Part shown: one piece after another, positions 11,813 to 23,800 of the stretch
How the letters are laid out: each line of letters begins with the position of its first letter
Position numbering within the stretch: the first letter of the stretch is position 1
From: Platynereis dumerilii
Taxonomy: Eukaryota > Annelida > Polychaeta > Phyllodocida > Nereididae
DNA: 64,000 nucleotides
Reading direction: 5' to 3'
NCBI GenBank assembly: GCA_026936325.1
Contig: JAPTHN010000002.1
Coordinates: 7,626,408-7,690,407, forward strand
Made by a program: the position numbers and the translations under genes
The notes under the pieces: model-generated
What the model saw: only the letters and a program-made list of their open reading frames with translations
Told to the model about the DNA's origin: nothing
Databases searched by the model: none

Positions 11813-12649
11813 GATCTGATCTTATCTATCTATTCTATGTATATCTGCCCATTTGCCCAGTCCTTTAAAAAGATAAATTGGCCTTTGCGTGGAAAGTTGA
11901 AGATAATGCATTTGTTCTATGACAATGCTGCGCGAATTTCATGGCAGTGCCATTTACATATTACTTTGTAGATAGATACATACTCTGAGCTTCTCTGTTC
12001 CCATCTATTAGGCAGTAGCATATTTGTGTTATATCAAAGATATTCTGAATATTTTTGAGGCATGGATGCATGTTAGGAGATTCTGTTAAAAATGTTGTCC
12101 CATTTCGTTTTGTCGAGTTATATATATGTCAAACACTCTGGTGTGTAAAGTTAAGGATAAGGTGTCTTGCATTAAACATGTTAAATGTAAACAAAAATGT
12201 TAAACCTGCATCATTATGAAGCCCCAGTAATGCCTTATCAGCTTACAACAACTTCTTGTGATTTATATTCACCAGCAATAAGGTTATAAAACTAATTTTC
12301 TGAAATGAAACTTGCCTTTAAAACTAATTTTTAGAGCATCAAGAAAAGCTATTTGGCTTCTGGTGGCCCACTGACGGCCCACTGACGGCCCTCCGTCTCA
12401 AGGGCTTCTATTCTTCTGGCCTTGCAACTGAGAGACACCCCCAAATGACATGGCCTGTTTCGACCACTGATACTGGAATGTAGATACATCTTCAGCTATT
12501 TCTTCAGTGGAACAATTAACCATTTAGCAACTACACATTTCCATTAAAAATAACAGATGATGACGACAGATGCATATATACTTGCTAAAATATATGGGCC
12601 TATTACATTGATCAGCTTCCTTCTCCTCAATCTCCATTTTGGTAACAAC

Positions 12650-12811
12650 CAGGGATGGACGTATTGGGGGGGGGGATGCACCAGATGAAATTTATGATAT
12701 TTTTACATGCCAATTATATCGGCACGGCGTCACATTATGTTCGGCTATGAGTTCCGAAACGCAATAACCCTATAGACCCCCCACCAGAATTTTCTGAATC
12801 CCCGCCCCCTG
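12650..12811. mobile_element. hAT-like non-autonomous element, 162 bp
   Basis: The ends are CAGGGATGGACG on the left and CCCCGCCCCCTG on the right, matching the CAGGG...CCCTG ends common in hAT elements. The flanks GTAACAAC (12642-12649) and GTAATAAT (12812-12819) match at 6 of 8 positions, both differences being C/T, which is what an aged 8-bp target-site duplication looks like. There is no coding capacity. Confidence 0.6.
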
Positions 12812-14858
12812 GTAATAATCTCTGGACATGGCCGGAGCAGGGTTTGAATGCCTAACCAAACAGGGCAGACATGCCAACAACTGTAGGCCTATACTATGGA
12901 CCATGTGTTGTAAGAGTTGTACCAATAATACTTCAAGCATTTCAAGGTAGTTTTGCTGAGGGTTACATTAGAATCGATCAAATGTTAATTATAATGATGG
13001 TGCCAAGCGTTTGAAATTCTTTATGATCATAATATATCCGAAGTTGTGCGATTGTGGGCTGACCAGATGATCCTTGGAAGGGGACAGCGAATTAAAAGAA
13101 AAATTGTTCGATATATATGTATGACACCAAAAGTACCTTGATCAGCACAGGAGAAAAACCTTTGTTTCCACATTTAGGGTGTTCATCTATCATACCATTA
13201 GGTTTAATGTCAAAATTGCAATAAAAAGGTTTGTCGCTCCTTTACATGTGAAAATAGTTAGCGTTGCTTCTCCTGTCGAAAAGTTGTTCCCGAAGGTAAA
13301 ATCCATAGCCCCTCCTCCAAACTATCATCTTGCAGCAACTTCTCTTGAACTGAGTCCAATTTTCACTTTTTTGCCTCAACGACAAGCCAGCAGGACAATT
13401 TGTACGGGCCATAATATTATGCCCAAAAAACAGTGGTGTCCAAATGAGAGTTCATTACTGCAATATTGTCATATGTAGGTTAACTAGTTTTGATGAAATA
13501 TATACTTTAGAACATGCCAAAATATTACACAGCTTTTATTTTTCAAAAAAATATCTCACAGTTGTCCTATGAAAAAGAATAAATGTGGACAACTGACCAT
13601 CTGAGTTGTCCAACTTAAAAATTATTACTTGACATGAATGAAACATCATGAAGATGCGCACGTCAGGCAACAACATATTAAAATATTCATGAGATTTTAA
13701 AATTATACCTACAAATATTGAATTCTTGGAAATATAAAATAGTCTTGTCCCAGAGGTGACCAGAGTCAGCATTTGTCTGAAGACTTCTTAAAGCTACATT
13801 GTCCATTATCCAAGGACAACATGATTTTGATTGTCCACAAAACATGTCTTAGGGTGCTCTATGTGGACAATTTTCGGACAACAAATACAAAAATCCACTG
13901 TCATTTCCTTTCTTTTGACATTTCATTCACTTTCAGATGTTTTATTCAGTCTCAGAGGCTGCACCAATCACCCCAATTGACGGTTTGTGGATCCGTCCAA
14001 CGGTTTTAGATTTATAGCTGTTTAAAAAATGTAACCATTGCGGACAACTCTAAAAATTAAAACACATTATCTGATCTGTAAAAAAAATACTGTATATTGG
14101 TCAAAAAAAGTATAGGAAAAATGAAATATATTGGCAAGCTGAAGTTAAAAAAAGAAAGAGCATCTGAAAATTCACATTCTTTCTTTCATTTTGAGGTCAT
14201 TGAAAAACTGGTAATTTTGTCAAAATGTGTAACGCTTATGTAGGCCTCTTTGCGACCTGAATTTTTTAATAACTATGAGGGCTACAAAAAACAGCAAACA
14301 GATATAGAATATTCAGATGGTGCTCTTTCAAATGACACCAAGTTTTGGAGGTCCAAACCTATTACTTTTTCGCCAAGGAGCTCTGAAATCTTGCTGTACG
14401 GTGAAAGGTAGTTTGTCGCGCTAAAATAGGGGTGTTACACAACGTTTAGCTCATCATTGCCAAATACCTTATTTTGATAATGTCATTGTTCTTATTTGGC
14501 ACAAAGGGGATTTTCTGCTTATTTATCTGGTGTTTAAATCATAAAGCATGGCCAAATAGAAGTGTAGTTACACCTTGTCGTGTACCTAAAAGTCAGTAGA
14601 GTAGTCCGCGATAGCAGTTTCAAATTCTTAGCCATATCTATTCGTATTACAATATTACTTTGTCCAAATATCCACTGTTCGTGTATTCGTTTATGATATT
14701 TCAGTTGATAAACTCTTAAATGTGGCCAACTGTTACTTCAACAATAGCTGGGATATTTTGTTAATCCTGTTATAAATAATGACTGTTCATCATAACATTG
14801 GCCATGTATCTCTGTAAGGTTTAGGTAGTAGTTTTAAGTCTGTGCTACATCATTTCAG

Positions 14859-17851
14859 AGAGGGACCAAAAGTTGTTGGTCTAGTGGCTAGTCACTGGAA
14901 AGATCTAAAGAGTTGGTGGAGTCCTGATGCTGGAAACGACCAGAAGGCTCAGGCGCTCATTTTGCTGACTAAAGCTATTGTGGTTGATGCTAAGGTATGC
15001 TATTGAAGTGATCTTGAAATTTTGTGATATCTTTATGAATGGATTGTATTCCCGCGTTGGTGACACTGTTGTTTTGCTCTGCTATTCTAGTAATTCTACC
15101 ATAGCATCTGAGCATCAAATACACACTAATCAGATATTTACCAAAAATGCGTGAATTATTTTGTGCATATAATGATGTAAACTGATGGAGCACAAAATAC
15201 AATATATATGTAATACTATTTTAAGATTGCGAAAGATGTCAGCCAACCGGGATTCAAAGATGTCTACACCATGTACTGCTCATTGCTGACCGACAAAAAG
15301 ACTTCCCTTGGCTTCAAGAGCAGGGCCTTGGATATTCTCGCTTTCTTTGCTTCTCTGCCTGTTAAAGAGGTCCAGGATCTAAAGTGAGTGTATTATGATT
15401 GGAGTTCTGTAGTCAATGTAAAAGGTAGGACTTGCGATGACATCATTCATGTCCTGAAACCGGCGTGGGCAGTCACTCATCCTTCCTCTGCTTGTAAATG
15501 TTAGTCACTTGGATTTTGAATCAATGGTGAGCTGTGGTTCTGGTATGTACATTGATGCAGTTATTCTTCCTTGATTATGTTACCTCAGAATGCTCATCCA
15601 GTTGTCCTTTAACTTGTTGTTGGAGCAATGGTCTGTCTTTTCTTTCTTACCTGTCATTCATTCAAATTTAAAAACATTATTGAGCACCCAAAGCCTTGAT
15701 TTCTACATTGTTTGAAGAATAGATGAATGCTAAATGGAAATACCGGCTCAATAGCTTGTTTGAAGTTGCCAGTGAATATAGTAATTGAAATTATATTTTG
15801 CATTTTTCAACTCATTAAAGGGAGACACTCAACAGATTTGTGGCTGACTATTTCCCATTGAAGAGCGGTGAATTTGAAGAAGGATCTCCCAAGCACAATG
15901 ACTACATCAATGCTCTCAACAAGGTACGCTTCCATCGCCTCTCTGTTGTTCTTATAACATTTTACAATAAAATAATTTTTGTCAACGAAAAATGCATTGA
16001 TGCTAAAATTTTTGAGTTTGATCTGTTTTATGTCGCTCTAATCAGCTTGCAATGTATAAATGATATATATAAATGAAATAAAGATATCTCAGTAAAGCTG
16101 TTTTCCTGAGAAAAATAGTTAGGATAGACGTATAAGACGACACTGGACACCCAGTGTTAGTGTGCTATGAATAACTGCAGATTTTCCTTTCTAGATCCTG
16201 TCGGCTCTTGAACTGTCGGGAAGTCCCATTCTGCTGGAGTTGCTGTTGAGCATCGTGTGCAGAGAGGAAAGACATGTCCACGAAGATGCCATCCAGGAGA
16301 GCCTGGTTCGCTTCATTGCACGGTCAATATCACTTGCACATTCTACCTCAGTTTGTCTGTCTCTCAACTTTATTGACTGTTATGGTCTATTTAATTTAGT
16401 ACATACATAGTACTTTGGGTAGAATCGAAGGCAATGAAGTATTTTTTGTTTGATTTGATATATTTTCAGATTGCCCATGGACAAGCAAAAACCGGCAGTG
16501 GACGTTGTATACAATGTGTTTACCAATGAAGATGGTTTTCCCAACTCAATCCGTCGAGCAGCCTTGGAACGAGTGTGCGTCAGTTTGCTGCGTGTCGTGA
16601 AATTACCCGCTTTAACTGAATTCTTTCTTGATCACATTAAGGCAATCATGACTTCTCTGAGTGAAAAAATCAAGAAGGTAAATATACAATTTCAAGATTA
16701 GCTCTTGTCAGTTTTATGCAGATTCTGTAATAGTGCATACTAAACACTATTTTGATATACACTGTGTATTGTGGTAGCTGATGGTTTTCGCACATTTATT
16801 TTAAGATAGAATTGACAAAATATAGTTTCACTTTGGATGCCGGTTCCTTTTTAACGCTTTGAATCCATGGATTCTTGTTTTATGATTTCAAAAGTTATGT
16901 TTTTCTTGAGTCTTTAAATTGTATACAAATGTATGCATACCAGGTGGTTACAGGTTTGGCATGAAGTAATCTTGTGGTAAATATTGGAGCCCCTATACTC
17001 TGTATAGGGGGCTCTATTGTTTCGAACGTGTGCGTCGTAGAATGAAAATCCATGCATGCTATTTTTGACAACATCATTTTGTTACACCATTTCCATCAAA
17101 GTGACATTGGTTTTTCCATCAAAAGTCATTTCAGTATTTTCAATGTCACTTAACTTCGGTTCCTGCATATATTTGGTACATGCCCACTCATTTGAAAGGC
17201 ACAAACAAGCCATTTTATTTCCGAGATAGCACAAACAGTCTCATCTTGCCATGATCTTTTCACTTCGTGCATCAACTTCGTGTGTAAACATCATGTGACC
17301 ACTTGCATTAAACAACAGATGGCGCCGCAACAATTTCGGGCTACAGCGCCCCTGGTGTTAAATCTATGCAACACACATTCAGCTCAGACAGAGCATTACC
17401 TCTGGCACCTTCTGGCTGAATTGACGCAATAATGAAAATACATTGATTGCTTTTAACAATAGCAATAGTGAACAGGGCTATATAATGCCCTATGCAAGGG
17501 GGCCTGCATTTGAAGGGGTCTCTAAGGGGGGGGCCCCATAAAATAAATTAACATTGTACAATTTTGATTTACTTCCTTTGCTTTCTGTTTTAAGGGGGCC
17601 ACCATTTAATCTTTGGGGGACTTGGAGTTTTCTTTAAAAACATAATTTCTTTGCATCTAGTTTTTCCTTTTGCTGTAGGGAGATGACTTTGAAAAGCAGC
17701 TGGTTACGAAACTCTGCAACTTTGAACTCCTGGAAGTGATGTACTCTCGTCTGCCGAAGGCTGAAGTGAGCACAAAAGACTCGCGGATCACAAACGTCTA
17801 CTGCGATGGAAAGGTGGACAAAGGCACGGAACTGACTCTGGCAGTCATCAA
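14859..17851 (+). CDS. PRKDC: PRKDC exons 1-6 of window: middle HEAT region
   Basis: Exons 14859-14994, 15226-15383, 15821-15923, 16195-16322, 16470-16677 and 17679-17851. They code for helical HEAT-type sequence, beginning [20 protein letters not shown] and including [20 protein letters not shown]. By counting back from the Thr2609 equivalent, they match about residues 1,580-1,880 of the human protein, part of the ring-shaped M-HEAT scaffold. The donor of the fourth exon (CG|GTCAAT) is weak but is the only one that keeps frame. Exon 1 opens with the last base of a split codon, which proves that an upstream exon exists. Confidence 0.93.
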
Positions 17852-20800
17852 GTGAGTTGTTTGTATTGTACGGAGATGTGACTCAGACGTCTTGAAAAAA
17901 TCTTTGCCTTTTCAGAAATTGCTGAAATTAAGCTTTTCCGTTAAAAAACGATTTCATGGAAATGACTTTTAATTGTATTTCTTTGGAAACCATAATGTTA
18001 TGTGTTGAAGTTCATTTAAGAACTGTGGTAGAGGGTGAACTCAGTTGGTAGGACATGGCCTGCCAATCGCTTGTTCTACGGTTTGATTGCTGCTGTTGTC
18101 GGGTCACCTGGACTTGTGTTGGATAGCAGTTTCATTCATTCTGTGTCCTCCTCCTGTCTTAATTGGCCTATCAATAGCATATATAATACAGGACATATAT
18201 CCCCACTCATCCATCGTCCATCAATAATATAGAAAATGCTTGATTGCAAATGTTGCATTGTTCCAGAGCCTGCAGTGCAGCCAAGAGTGAAGATGTCAGG
18301 GGTGAGACGGAATGCCTTGAGTTGAGGAGGCAGTATCACTGTGCGGCTTACAACACTCAGATCTCGGCCGTTTCTTGCACTCAGACTGAGGAGAAATTCT
18401 ACGATGCTTTTCTCTTCTCAGAAAATCATGCTAAGGTAATTTATTAAAATATAATTTTGATTCAGTTGTTAATTTATTTGAAGTTATAGAAGTTCGGATT
18501 TGTTTGATTGCATGCCTCATTCTTGAATCGGTTTGTCATCCTTTGCAAGCATTGTTACTTGACTGATTCTCCTCTTTTATTCATAGGGCCAGTTCCTGTT
18601 TGAAAACCTGATTGATTCCACCAGAAAGTACACCTTTGCTATTGAGATGGATGTAAGTGTAATACTATATTTAATACCAAGAATTTTTGAATCTGTGAAT
18701 GAATAGACAGACTGGTGTGTTCGCAAAAGGAAATATTTTTCCAGATTTCATGCAGCTACTTCTGTATTTGGCCCATCGAAGATGATGGGACGTAAAACGC
18801 AGCTCACTTAGTTTTTGGCTTACGAAAGACTTATTTTAGCATTTCAGATTTTGGAAGATATATATTTATTACATGCTTCTAATCTAATCTGACAGAATTT
18901 CTTTATTGGACCAAGATATTTATCTTGATGATATTGAGCTGTCTAATAAAATCCTATATATATATAGGCCTATTTAAAATAAGTTGACAATGTTAATTGA
19001 CATAGTTCTAGTTCTTTTGATACGCCTCATTGCCGTGTCCTCCTCCTGTCCTAATTAGCCTATCTCAAGTGCGTAAATACTGGACGTAAAGCCCCTATCA
19101 CTCATCCATCCATCTATCCTTCTTGTGAGACAATAACTGTGAATGTTTTGCTCATGACACTTGTTGGGGGGGAGGGTTAGTCTAGTGGTAGCGTGTTGGA
19201 CTGCCAATCGCTGGGTCCAGGGTTCGAATCCAGCTCTTGCCGGGTCACCTGGACCTATGTTGGATGGCTGTTTCAATCATCCTTCGCCTCATTGCCGTGT
19301 CCTCCCCCTGTCCTAATTACCCTACCGAGTGCATAAATACAGTAAGTAAAGCCCCAATCATCCATCCATCTCATGACACTTGTCTGAAATTGCAGAAACG
19401 GGTGGAGAGGATGAAGAAGTTTGTCTCAATCAGGAAGGAACTGAAGGAAGGAGAGTCTGTCCCAGAAGAAGGAGGCAAGATGTCTCCCGGAATGAGCCGT
19501 TCCGTTCACTACCTGGCCTCCTACCTCGCTGACAGCAGCCTCAGTTCCGACGTCTCTCAGTTTGATTTTGGAACAAGTGCCGGGGTGAGTGAATGAAATC
19601 AATTTGTTGAACTTGTCATGAACCAGCTTTTATATATACGCTGTTACCGTGATCTCAAAAGTTCTTTAATGTCTGTTTTAATGTTCTTGAAAATTAATAC
19701 TAATTAAAATCCTCGAAATAGCCTATTCCGATGCTAATTGTGTTCAATTCAGTTAGTGTGCTTGCCCCGATCAGCCAGGTTGCTCGACACTGGTAGGGGA
19801 GCTGCACTCTTACAGGTCCATTATTTCCTGGATTTTTGATCGCCTATAGGCGTTCTCTGTTTTTACTGTGTCACAGTGTCGGGGAATCCCCATGGCGTAG
19901 GTTTATGTCGTAGAGTTGACAGGCCTCTATTTCAGCACAGATGCTGCCAATTCAGTCAAATATGAATGTATTCAAGTCAGTATCATTGTCATTTCCTACC
20001 CCATGCATCGTTTCGCCCTGTTTTCAATTTAACCAAAAGAAAACGGCATTTATTGTCATCCACTTCTCCAACTTGACTTCTGCATGATTGCTCCTCATCT
20101 ACAGGTCACACAGCAGAAATACACATACTTACAGGTAGATTAGCTATCTTGTTAATTGTCTATCCCATTTTTGTGATGTTTTGCTACAGTTTTTCTATGA
20201 TTTTGCATGATGGCCGTCCATGCTGGCAACTGGACAGACTGAAATGCATAAATTACAGTCAGACCTGCCTCATTTAAAGTCAACTTCTCCATACACATTC
20301 TTTGCTTATGTATTATACAAATATCATGTAAAATAGGCGATCATTCAGTCCCTGTGGGACAGCATTGAGCGATCCATCCAATCTCCAGACCAATTCTAGT
20401 TTGTACTGTTTCCTTCAGTTTTGTGGGGAGAACGCAAACTCATCCCTTTGCTTGAGGAATGAGGATTGCTTTCATAGTGTGTCCCAAGCTTCTCTCTTGA
20501 TTTTGCAAAAAGATAATTGTCTAGCGTGATAGCTTTGTTCCCAAAAAGCACATGGTTGATTGCCCAGTTAGCATCCTAGATCCATGATTGGAAGTTTTCC
20601 ATGGTTGCACTTTAAGTTGAATGATTCTCGATGGATTTTGGACTGCACAAAGTAGGTCTGGGAAAGAGGTATCAAATGGCTGGTTGCCTTACTTGTCTAT
20701 GGTAATTGGCTGTCGTTAATTTACACATGACATCCGTGCATTATTTACAGAGCATATTCCTTTATTACAGACAATTTCAGTTGCTGGTGGAAGTTTCGGG

Positions 20801-23800
20801 AGTAGCAGATCATCAAGGAAGTCTGAAGACCTTGAAGAAAGCATGGTATGTAGCTTTATATACCGGTAGTCTCTGCAACATATCACTGTGTTTTATTCAT
20901 TTAGTTAATAATAAGGTTCTATGATGGCTAAGTGCTTTTGTAGGTACTGCGCTAATTTCAGCTATAATCTTTGATGCCTGGTTACTAGTGGTTAGTTCCT
21001 TTGAGGAAGGGCTGTTGCTTCGAACTTGCATGCATGACTGTTTCATCCTCACCAGATTTTGAAGATAACATCTTGTAATCTGGATACATTTTTCCCATTG
21101 CCAAATTGACAATCACCAGATGAAGCAGTATTAGTAGTGAAACATCATAATGTAAGGTGTCTTGTCCATGCAGGAGTCGCGTGTGATGGTGAAGGACGAT
21201 TACGTGGAGATGGAAATGGATGAGCTGAATCAGCATGAGTGCATGGCGACAATGATGGCCTTGCTTCAACACATGCTCAGGAACAACCTGTCTACTCTTC
21301 CTGAGAAGGTAGGAACTTGTAGGAAAGATACAAAAATAGTTCCTGCATTTTAAAAAATCCAGACTTCATATTGAATATATGGGGAACACGAAAAAAATTC
21401 AGTGGACATTCATGTGCAAATTCCCAGCTAAATGTCATTTGTATGAGACGTTAAATTGGTTGTCCCTTGTATCCTATCCTATGTCAGTGTCTGTGCTACG
21501 CAAGTGAAAGATCCCTCACATGGGGTAAATGTGTAATATGTTGAGGACTCTAGCTGTCTCTCCCGTCTCGTCAACAAACCCTCGTGAGACCAGAACTTAG
21601 CCTAGAGGGCTGCATTTACTACATCTATCTGTCTATAAATAATTCCACATTTATATGATATAGATATCTAATGACTGGTATTATTGGTGAAAACATTTTC
21701 CAGGGAACACAAGTGACTGCCATGCCAAAATGGATGACTTTCCTTCACAGCAAAATGACCAGTGGAAGTACGGACAACAACATCCGCTTGTTCTTGGCTA
21801 AGCTTATAATCAACGCACAAGAGGTATCTTTCCGTCTCCTTATTGCATTGGTCATATGCGGAAATATAAATTGCAGATCCTTCAATTCTTCAACATTTAA
21901 GCTATCATTCCAAAATGGCAGTGAGATACTTTCATTTCAATGTCATTTCTATAAAGATAAGTTTTATGCTGCATAGAGACATTTTTCATCAAGTTGCAGA
22001 AGTTAAGTTTTTTAACCGGCCTAAAGGCGGTTATTAGAGGGGGGTGGGTGATGGTGATAGTGGGGAGGGTGAAAGTGGGAGTAAAGGGGACCATGGTGTC
22101 AACCATGTCCACATGCAAACATGAAAACATTGATTTCAGTAATTTCCACCAGGTGTCAATGTGTGTCAAAGTTAAGTCTAGTGCTGCCACCTGTCAATGA
22201 AATAACACAATTATTGCTCAGTTATTTCTTTCTTTCAGTTATGTTATTTCAAACTGATTAATTTATTTGAAAGTTTATCAATTGATGTCATACACATAAG
22301 CTAGAAGCCACGTGAATATGAGCTTTTATGTATTATGACATGGCCTAATATATCAAAATCTCTATATTCCCACATTTTTAGAATATTGATTATCAAATTC
22401 TGTCCTGTGAAGACACAAGCTGTCAACTGGTTAATATCAATTGAAAGTTTGCCCCTTGACTTCCACCAAGACCAATCAAAGGGGTTCAAAAGTGGTAAAG
22501 GTGTTAAAATAAAGCACAGTTAGGCCAAAGTTCTTGCTCTTTGTACACATTAGCTACAACGTGAATAGGTACTATTTATGACAAGGGTTATATTCCAATC
22601 CAGTAAGATATACTAATGAACCTTACTAATCAGACCTGTAGTCAATGTATAAAAATAGTCCTTTTCTTGTAATTTGTATTTTTAAGACCCAATTGTATCA
22701 ATCGACATTTGCCCCCCGGCCAAAACATTAACATGGAAGAGATGGGAAATGCTGTGCATAAATCCCATATAATGCCCCCCCCCTCCTCAGGCCATTTCTA
22801 GATACACCCCTGCCAATCCAATATTAAATAATATGTATCTTACTAATCATTTCATATTGAAAACTTTCTTTTCTTGTCATTGGTATTCTAAGATCCTATT
22901 GAATCAATTGACAGTTGCCATTTATCTCCTATTGACTATACAACAGACACAATTAGTCTGATGATGTAATATTGCTATCAGAACCATATTTTTAACTGGC
23001 CTAACGGCGGTTATTAGAAGGGGGCTTAGGTGGATGAGGAGTGACAGGGGGCTCATGTCCACTTGCCCATATGTCCGCTTGTCCACTTTTCTTGTCAACA
23101 TGTTTTGAATTACCCATTGGGACTTTAGTATTTCACGTAGATTTATGAAATTTGGTACAGGAATTCACTTAGGGGTTCCCCTCAACATTTTTTGGAAAAA
23201 TCCCAGATGGCTGCCAAAATGGCCGCCATGTTTTGAATTGCCGACTGGCTTTAGTATTTCACTCAGATTTATATGAAATTTGGTACAGGATTCACGTAGG
23301 GGTTCTCCTTAAAAATTTTTGGAAGAAAAGTCCCAAGATGGCTGCCAAAATAGCCGCCATATTTTAAATTGCCCACTGCGACTTTATTGTTTCACTTATA
23401 TTTATGAAATATGGTTTGGTGATTGCGTAGGGGTTCCCCCTCATAAATTATGGGAAATTTCCGAGATGGCTGCCAAAAGGGATGTCATATTTTGAATTGC
23501 CCACCGTGACTTCAGTATTTCACTTACAGTTCTGAAATTCGGTATAGGCATTTGCTAAGGGGTACCCCTCAAAGTTCTTATCATGCTTATGGCTTGCAGC
23601 AAACACCATCAGTCTGGTAATCACTGCTCAATACAATGCAATCCATGTAATAATATATAAATCACCCTCTTCATGATTTCAATCCCGAATATAATCGCCG
23701 AAGGCCGGTTTTGAATCCACGGATTCTTGTAGCTGGAACGCTTATTTTGTTATAAATGTTAATTGAAGCATGGATTGTACCCGTTCAATCCAAATTGTTC

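Larger units (their letters stand above)
8457..14637. mobile_element. 6.2-kb region bounded by 34-bp inverted repeats
   Basis: The left arm 8457-8490 (ATATGGCTAAGAATTTGAAA and following) and the right arm 14604-14637 are reverse complements with three mismatches in 34, all transitions. Between them lie two 21-bp minisatellites, a duplicated 300-bp segment, a TATC microsatellite and a hAT-like insertion, but no transposase frame. This could be an old, heavily invaded DNA transposon, or two solo copies of one repeat in opposite orientation. No clear target-site duplication was seen. Confidence 0.4.

Noticed and set aside
11595-11868. Tyr-Leu-Ser-Ile repeat proteins
   Set aside because: Artefact of the TATC microsatellite.
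19165-19240. True tRNA gene
   Set aside because: A and B boxes are present but it continues into the SINE body and tail, with no convincing cloverleaf.
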